DNA from: Lutjanus erythropterus
Lineage: Eukaryota > Chordata > Actinopteri > Lutjaniformes > Lutjanidae
Assembly: GCA_020091685.1 (NCBI GenBank)
Contig: CM034599.1
Location: 36,719,408 to 36,783,407, forward strand
Reading direction: 5' to 3'
Length of the DNA stretch: 64,000 bases
The notes under the pieces were generated by a model. That model did no database searches. It was not told the DNA's origin and worked only from the letters and a program-made list of their open reading frames with translations. Positions within the stretch are counted from its first letter, which is position 1, and every line of letters begins with the position of its first letter. The position numbers and the translations under genes were made by a program. Positions 57,347 to 64,000 of the stretch are shown here, piece after piece.

Positions 57347-58567
57347 TACACTCACCGGCCACTTTATAAGGTACACCTTGCTAGTACCAGGTTGGAGCCC
57401 CTTTTGCTTTCAGAACTGCCTTAGTTCTTCGTGGAATAGATTCAACAAGGTGCTGGAAACATTCCTCAGAGATTTTGGTCCATATTGACATGACAGCATC
57501 ACACAGTTGCTGCAGATTTGTTGACTGCACATCCATGATGTGAATCTCCTGTTCCACCACATCCTAAAGGTGTTATAGTGGACTGAGATCTGGTAACTGT
57601 GGAGGCCACTGGAGTACAGTGAACTCACTGTCATGTTCAGGAAACCAGTTTGAGATGATTTGAGTTTTGTGACATGGTGCATTATCCTGCTGGAAGAATC
57701 CATCAGAAGATGGGTACACTGTGGTCATAAAGGGATGGACATGGTCAGCAACAATACTCAGGTAGCCTGTTGTGTTTAAACGATGACCAGTTGGTACTAA
57801 GAGGCTCAAAGTGTGTCAAGAAAATCTCCCCCACACCATCACACCACCAGCATCCTGAACCGTTGATACAAGGCAGGATGGATCCATGCTTTCATGTTGT
57901 TTACACCAAATTCTGACCCGACCATCTGAATGTCACAGCAGAAATCAAGACTCATCAAATCAGGCAATGTTTTTCCAAACAACTATTGTCAAATTTTGAT
58001 GAACCCATGTGAATTGTAGCCTCAGTTTCCTGTTCTTAACTGACAGGAGTGGCACCCAGTGTGATCTTCTGCTGCTGTAGCCCATCTGCTTCAAGGTTCA
58101 ACATGTTGTGTGTTCAGAAATGGTCTTCTGCACACCTTGGTTGTAATGAGTGGTTATTTGAGTTACTCTTGCCTTTCTATAATTTCAAACCAGTCTGGCT
58201 GTTCTCCTCTGACCTCTGTCATCAACAAGGCATTTTCTCCCAGAGAACTGCTGCTCACTGGATAGTTTCTCTTTACTGGACCATTCTCTGTAAACCCTAG
58301 AGATGGTTGTGTGTGAAAATCCGAGTAGATCAGCAGTTTCTGAAATACTCAGACTGGCCTGTCTGGCACCAACAACTATGCTATGATCAGAGTCACTTAA
58401 ATCACCTTTCTTCCCCATTCTGATACTTGGTTTAAACTTCAGAAGGTCGTCTCGACCATGTCTACATGCCTAAATGCATTGAGCTGCTGCCATGTGATTG
58501 GCTGATTAGATATTTGCATTAACAAGCAGTTGAACAGGTGTACCTAATGAAGTGGTCGGTGAGTGTA
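57347..58567 (-). mobile_element. Full-length Tc1-like transposon (1217 bp plus TA duplications)
   Basis: TA dinucleotides at 57347-57348 and 58566-58567 flank inverted ends. The left begins CACTCACCGGCCACTTTATA and the right, inverted, begins CACTCACCGACCACTTCATT. About 26 of the first 29 positions agree. The insert is 57349-58565. TA duplications, a short TIR and an inactivated transposase of the right size define a Tc1/mariner element. It lies upstream of the exon at 45.4 kb and shows no sign of influencing it. Confidence 0.92.
57377..58418 (-). pseudogene. Tc1-like transposase, inactivated
   Basis: The ATG is at 58418 on the minus strand. The first 77 codons (to 58185) encode the N-terminal helix-turn-helix, including SISETADLLGFSHTTISRVY. 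The frame then breaks. The first catalytic motif region (FDES, near 57930) is surrounded by three stop codons. The second, QDNAPCHKTQ, is intact at about 57680-57690. The third, PDLSPL, is followed by a stop where the family normally has the final acidic residue. The C-terminal tail near 57400-57440 needs another frame. A family member normally has about 340 residues, and this copy cannot encode one. Confidence 0.9.
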
Positions 58568-61555
58568 CATAGACGCTGCATATGCCTTTGGATCATACAT
58601 CAACGTCATTGCCATTTTTCCTAGGTAAAGACTGACCTATCATTTAAAAAAAAAGTTTAGATTTTTTTAAAACTTCATGTAGATAACAAACCTTTGGATA
58701 TAACTGTGTTCATTGAGATCCACTGAAAAATAGAGCTTTTTATCCAGAAAAACTGCAGCTCCACTGTCTACATGGATTTGATCACAAGTCAGTGTTGACC
58801 TAGGAAAAATGGTGGCAACATTGACATAATGCAGCAACAAGCTGAAGCGGTCAATGCAGCTTCTGCTATCTATATATGTCTGTGGGATCCACCTGCACTT
58901 GCTGCTGTTGCTGTCAATTACTGAGATCTGAAATCCACATCAAGTCAAATTAGAGAAAGTTTTGGTGGAGCTATGATGGAGGAGGCAACCACAATGACTG
59001 ACCGTGATAGGCTGAAACATTTTTTTTTTGTCCTGCTATATCCTGTACTCAGTTTTCCCAAGAAAATGTCCTTCTAACTGTCGAATTCTTCCAGAACACA
59101 ACACTGAAGTTGCATAATCCAATAATCCAGTTTAAAAAAAACTCCTAACTTACCCAGGATAAAGCTTTTACACAGCAGCCATTTAGACATGAAATAGTAG
59201 AGCAAACAGATAACACTAATGATACACATTAGGGTCTAGTTGCTGTTATTGTGTATGGTAGCTCACTGAAAAGGCTCTGTTACACTACATGCAACAGGAC
59301 CTTAATTAGTATCATTGGCAACTCCTGTGTTTACCCTCGTATTTCATATGACTATTGCTGCTGTGAAAAAAAGTCTATTCCAAAGAAATTAGTCCTACTC
59401 AAGACAGAGCTAGCCAGCTTTGTGCAACGGATTAATTAAACATCTATGTGAAGTCAGTTAGATCTATGCCATGGTCAAAGCCCATGAAGAAGTATGTGCT
59501 GTTGCACGAGTAAGCACACCCAACAGTGATGTCGGAGCACTGACACACCCTGGAATACGCTTTTACTAAACATCAATGCAGCACAGCAAGAAGTTCAACC
59601 ACTAGTGGTCAGTAAAAACAAGATTTCAGGGGGTGTTGAGTTACTCCATAAAAGCCCTGCAGACCTGTAGTTTACCTACATATGTTGGTGAGTGGACCTC
59701 TTCTCGGGACTGTGGCCATTTGGTTGACACCACTGATTTTCCTAATAATTTGGTAAACTGGTTGGAGTGGGACAACCAGAACACCTTTTATTAGTGCATA
59801 AAGTGGGGTGACATGTAATTCCCAATGTAGCTTCACCCGTCTTCACCCAAAGCGCTGCTCTAATTAGCAAGAATAATTGCAAACACCTGTGTGGGTGAGC
59901 TTTGGAGTCTTAATGTTGCCTGAAAGGGACAATAACAGTCGAGTAAAGTCTTGTGAAAAAAGAAAGACAGGGCATAGTTTTGTTGGAGCTTCAACACTGG
60001 CTTCAACATGAAGTTGTACCTGAGGACTCCAGCCTTTTTCACCTTTTTGATGCAAATTAAGATTTAAAGCAAAACTTATTTGCTACAACAATACAGTCAC
60101 AAACAAGAAGTTAAATCACCACTCCAGTGTATTTTGACATTTTTATGATATTTCATATTTTTCAGAGTCATTTCCTGACAGTGCTGATTAAGTACACTGT
60201 TCTCCAAATACTTTTTGACAAATAACTTAATTTTCTCCTCAGTGTTAAAACAAATTAAGATGAGGCTAAAACAAAACTGATACACTGTTTCACTAGAGTA
60301 GAAGCTGCAAGTCACATCCTCTCTGGTGGAAAAGTGACACGACACCATCAGGCAAATTGTGTGATTTTGGGATAACGCTATATCAGTGGGAAGCCCTGAG
60401 GGCCTTCTAAGCCTTCGGAGCAGGACGAACATATCAGCATTTCAAATGTTTATTTAAAAGTATTATATTTGATTTAATTTAATTTAATTATTAGGCTATA
60501 CTCTTCTAATTCCAATTTAAACTTCGTTCTTTATCAGCTTTGCTTCAGAAATTAAAGGGTTACTGTGGAGCACAATAGAGTTATCCAATCAGATTTTTTT
60601 TGTTGTTGTCTCTAGGCAGAGAAATGTTTAAGCTGGCTCTCTCATTGGTTAGGACTTCATTGCTGGGACAGAAGGCCACAGCCTGTGCATTTGTTTAGAA
60701 AGTCACATTGTGATTTACAGTGGGTGGGACTAAAAATCATCCCCTTAGAATTTCCCAAAGGTCTGCGATATCTTGCTCAAGACAAAGCAGTCGAGACCGA
60801 TGCTTTTGCTAGGTGGCTAACTCGATAGCGCTGACTTTTTCAAGTCAGACTTTTGCAATGTTGTAGAGCATCTGCAAAGGACTGTATTATTTCGGAAAGT
60901 GAAAATTCGCTCATCGCCGAGTCTGTTAGAAAACAGTTTTCAGACACTTTTTTAAGTGCAGCACCGCAGACAGACCTGTGTTGATAGACAGAAATAACGT
61001 AATTGAAGATCTATGCTTCATGTAACTATGTGTGTGGTACTGAAACTGACAAATAAGAACGATTAAAAGAAACTCAGAATGATTCATATGCATTATTACT
61101 GCTCTTAATATCAAACAGAAACTCAATTATAACTTATCCAAACAACAGTAACAGAGCCATTGGCAATTATCTCCTGTTTAATCCAAGTTTAAATAAAGAA
61201 AACTATAGAAAACTTTACTAAAAAAAAACTTAATTACTTATTCTGCTATCATTGTGTGGAGTTTGCTGCCCCCTACTGGATTTTTTGCATGTGGCAACTA
61301 CACATCACAAACACATCACGAGCTACCTGCTGCTTATTCCAGCAAAATCTTTTTCCATTTTGCTGCATTTTTGTTGTATTTGACAAAGTTTTGACCAAAT
61401 TGAAGTCCCAGCTCTAATAGTCACAGTTCACCACTGTGTTATATTAATAAAAGTGTGTGCCATGCTTTAGGGATTACACCTTTCCACCACTGTGGATTTG
61501 GACGGGTTATCACCAAGCACCTCTGCATGGATGTAGGTTGATAGCCAATGAGCAT
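58568..61555. other. Long unassigned noncoding stretch
   Basis: No gene or element ends are supported over about 3 kb. There are short frames on both strands, a T tract at about 59018-59027 and an AT-rich run at 60468-60495. 59600-60060 and 60540-60910 are of balanced composition and could be single-copy or old repeats that I cannot recognise. Confidence 0.3.
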
Positions 61556-62384
61556 CCAGCTCAGCAGCTAATCAGCTGTTTATGTACCATTTAAGTCGCT
61601 ACCACCATTCCTTGCTTCACTCAGAGAGGATGACTTTCTCAGAGCGCGTGTGGAGGAGGCTGGGGTGGAGCAGAAACCGGGTGCTGCCTTCCCTTTTTTC
61701 ACTTCACTGGCGGGGGGGGGGGACCAGCCACCTTATCCGAGCCTCCAGCTCAGCAGCTAAGAGTGGAAAAAGAGGAAAATAACAGCTCACCATTAAGCTG
61801 TTTTTTCTCCAGCAGGGTGACATTAGTGCCATGAACCAGGGAAAGAGAGCTAAACTTCAGCAACGGGCACCCTGGAAGGCACTGCAAGCTTGTGAACCTC
61901 ACCTGTGAGGGAGAGAGAGGGAGCCACCCCCTCCAGGTGAGGTGCCACTTGCAGTCAGCCGACCCCCAACTCATCGTTTTCAGGTGAAGGAGGTGGAGAA
62001 AAATCATCCATCTCGTAACTTGTGTTTGAGTGACTGCTGTTGCTATCCATGCTATCACTCTCCATGCTAATGATATTGAGCAATGTGGTTGTCATGGTAA
62101 TGGATAACATCCAGCTATTAAATACATCCACATTCAGTTAACCCTGGTAAGAGTGGGGTTTTAACAACATATTTACAGCTTATTTCCTTTGTTAATATTG
62201 AATCCTCTGTCCGTGGACCATCAGGCTGGGGAACCCTGAACTAGAAACAATAAAAAAAATATTAGGCTACAATAAAATATAATTACACAAGCAATATCAG
62301 GATTCCCACCTGGTGAACTGCTGCTGGCATTATTAAACACCTTCACGTAATCTGCAATATGAAACAGACACAATATGGCTAAAT
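61556..62384. other. Moderately GC-rich DNA with a G homopolymer
   Basis: 61610-62060 has higher GC content, a G tract at about 61711-61721 and frames on both strands (61582-61782 plus, 61750-62058 minus) without recognised domains. Near 62210-62240 'ggctggggaaccctg' resembles a hAT-type terminus but has no partner nearby. No gene is supported. Confidence 0.3.
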
Positions 62385-62692
62385 TTAATTTATCCAATAA
62401 TTGACACAGTCAAGGTAAAAGAGCCAGATGATTCCCTGGGTGTACGCAGAGTCTCTGGTCTGTTTCTTGAGCAGGCGCTGGAGGACGAGGATGTGTGGTA
62501 GACAGTTATGGAACAGATCCAGGAAGAGGTTTGGATATCTGACCTTCAGCAGTCTAAAATTCCCTCGCTTATCTCTCATCAAACGCTCCTGAGTCTATGA
62601 TGTTTGCAAACACTGGGAGCGGGTTACCGTCACGCTCAAACACAGTGCCGGTCAAAACACCACAGCGAAAATTTCGTCTTATTGCGCCAAGA
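62385..62692 (-). pseudogene. Unidentified coding remnant with splice-acceptor-like edge
   Basis: On the minus strand a polypyrimidine tract ending CTACAG (about 62693-62706) is followed at 62692 by a frame of 40 codons to a stop at 62569-62571. It reads GVLTGTVFERDGNPLPVFAN and then IIDSGAFDER. The adjacent overlapping frame (62582-62385) continues with sequence of coding character: KVRYPNLFLDLFHNCLPHI, VLQRLLKKQTRDSAYTQG. Together they look like one exon or transposon ORF interrupted by a frameshift. I do not recognise the family. The composition (few low-complexity residues, conserved-looking aromatic and charged pattern) argues against chance. It may be a transposon-encoded protein or a decayed host gene. 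Confidence 0.45.
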
Positions 62693-62706
62693 CTGTAGGA
62701 AGAAAC

Positions 62707-63455
62707 ATGGGTCATTTGGCTGATCCTGCTCACTTACATTCAAAGTAGGTGCTGGCTGAAAATCACACACAAGTCCTAAGAAGAACACATGCTAAATCTG
62801 CATTTCAACCATTTAATCCCAGATGAATAATGTTTTGATCAAACATCTTGGTCAGGTATATCTTTTTCAAAGGCCCTAGGCCTGTGGTCCATGCACCTGC
62901 ACAGGTGTTTTTCATTGCTTTTGGACTGTGAACAGACTGTGATTGATGAACACATCAGCTCATCATGAGATACAACCATCATTAATGTTACTGATTACAG
63001 CCTGCTATGTCATGTCGACTCTAGAACTCATCAAGAAACATTTGCTGGTGAGTGAGGTGTGTGACAGGCAGCAGTACATCACACAAACTAGTGGGCTTAG
63101 TAATTATGACAAAGGAGGCAAAGGAGGAAGTCAGGCGACGTAGTTTAAAGTACGAGACAGTCCATGTTAGGTGAGGTGAGCGGGGTGATAGATGGATCAA
63201 ACACAAACACAGGACTTTCACCCAGGAGATTCGAGTTTTGTGTAAAACAAAAACACATCAGGCCTCATGCAATATTTTCACATTCTTGTCTTAAATTTCT
63301 CTTACTTTTTTTGTATGAAGTGCTCGTACGAACACGCTACGTCAGATTCAACAAACGCTCGTAGATTCAGAAAACCGTGTAAATGATCCACTTGTGCATA
63401 TTTGAGTGCACGTGCATGAGACTTAAACACCCCAATAATACCATACATACGGTTG
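62707..63455. other. Unassigned noncoding DNA
   Basis: Upstream (minus strand) of the coding remnant. Frames at 62943-63143, 63021-63221 and 63164-63364 are short and overlap on both strands. No partner exon was recognised. Confidence 0.25.
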
Positions 63456-63479
63456 CACTTTCTGCTCCATGTGTCAGGA

Positions 63480-63660
63480 AGTGTTTGTGAAAATGGCATC
63501 AAAGAGAAAAAAGAAGCACTTTATGAGTTTGACGTCCTGCTTTCAGAGATCCATAAAGGAAAATCTTTCATTTTAACAGCGACAGCAGTGGAATTAAAAG
63601 ACCTGCTAAAGCAAAGAAACGGGAAAAGCGAGTGCTGTTAATGCCGTGGTACTGGAGGGT
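63480..63660 (+). pseudogene. Possible Myb/SANT-like protein remnant (Harbinger-type accessory protein)
   Basis: An ATG at about 63493 starts MASKRKKKHFM. A neighbouring frame gives YEFDVLLSEIHKGKSFI and then AVELKDLLKQRNGKSEC. The motif resembles the start of the Myb/SANT-like domain of Naif1/Harbinger-associated proteins, which often read 'ELDVLLSEI' followed by basic residues. At least one frameshift separates the two parts and the remaining domain is missing. Similarity is judged by eye only and covers about 20 residues, so the call is tentative. Confidence 0.3.
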
Positions 63661-63779
63661 CAGACTGTCACTGAAAAAAGAGGATGTCTCCATATAAAAA
63701 TTACTTAAGAAAGAAAAAAAATGACTCGCCACAGCCACAGTAATGGCCAATGAATGACTACTATAAGTGGCAGACTTCC

Positions 63780-64000
63780 ATAAATACTAGAAAGGCCATA
63801 AACACTTATTTTGACCTTTAACTTCCAAACTATTATGTCTCATGATAAATGCCAGACTAACAGAATAATGTATATATTCTAGGTTTATGTTTTTAAACAT
63901 TAAATAACACCAAAATGTGAATTTTGTCAAATGTATTTATATATTTATCAGTATGCATAAACCTTAATGACTGCATATATTTGCACAGTATTTTTCTGTA
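63780..64000. mobile_element. piggyBac-like repeat, inverted copy cut by the window end
   Basis: 'aaatactagaaaggccat', 'ttattttgacctttaactt', 'catgataaatgccagactaa' and 'acaccaaaatgtgaattttg' are the reverse complement of the right half of the copies at 7.1-8.6 and 53.5-54.45 kb. The element continues beyond 64000. Confidence 0.65.

Noticed and set aside
1-64000. CRISPR array, operon, rRNA genes or endogenous retrovirus
   Set aside because: No regularly spaced identical repeats with unique spacers, no polycistronic gene order, no rRNA-like sequence, and no LTR pairs or gag/pol/env-like frames were seen.

Overview
The window looks like AT-rich, repeat-dense intergenic and intronic DNA of a ray-finned fish, most likely a spiny-rayed (percomorph) teleost. 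The sequence basis is the mix of interspersed repeats: a tRNA-derived SINE with A and B boxes, two Tc1-like DNA transposons, many hAT-like and TTAA-flanked MITEs or fold-back elements, a decayed LINE 3' end, fish-type minisatellites and CA/TG microsatellites. There are no operons, rRNA or tRNA genes, CRISPR arrays or intact long reading frames. Nearly every open frame in the window is a short chance frame or lies inside a repeat.

One host coding feature is well supported. On the minus strand at 45375-45459 there is a start codon, a 28-codon signal peptide and a consensus GT donor in phase 1. It lies within a CpG-rich, promoter-like segment at about 45240-45850. I read it as the first coding exon of a secreted or membrane gene whose remaining exons lie beyond position 1. 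On that reading 1-45374 is part of a very long first intron and 45460-64000 is 5' UTR, promoter and upstream DNA. The gene itself could not be identified.

Layout. 1-2.5 kb is unassigned DNA. 2.5-6.4 kb holds a CACTGTAAA-ended element and two TTAA-type fold-backs. 7.1-8.6 kb is a piggyBac-like element carrying a SINE. 9.6-11.6 kb holds hAT-like repeats. 11.95-12.48 kb is a large inverted repeat. 12.7-14.9 kb is a LINE 3' fragment probably split by another element. 15.36-15.91 kb is a GC-rich fold-back. 18.1-19.4 kb is a degenerate tandem array. 20.4-25.4 kb is stacked hAT-like debris. 26.3-28.4 kb holds a MITE and retroposon remnants. 28.5-29.1 kb and 34.7-35.4 kb are low-repeat stretches that could be regulatory. 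32.6-33.5 kb holds nested hAT elements. 35.44-35.74 kb is an orphan CpG island. 40.2-41.7 kb holds nested elements. 41.9-44.8 kb is a tandem array of a unit near 730 bp. 45.2-45.9 kb is the promoter and exon. 46-48.5 kb contains a Tc1 deletion derivative inside hAT debris. 50-54.5 kb holds two more TTAA fold-backs and a piggyBac-like repeat. 57.35-58.57 kb is a full-length dead Tc1 element. 62.4-63.7 kb contains two broken coding remnants.

I found no new functional system. The most useful leads are the orphan first exon and its promoter, the intronic CpG island, the unidentified coding remnant at 62.4-62.7 kb, and the higher-order satellite-like repeat family that occurs both in tandem and dispersed. 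Repeat family names rest on recalled consensus patterns and were not checked against a database.
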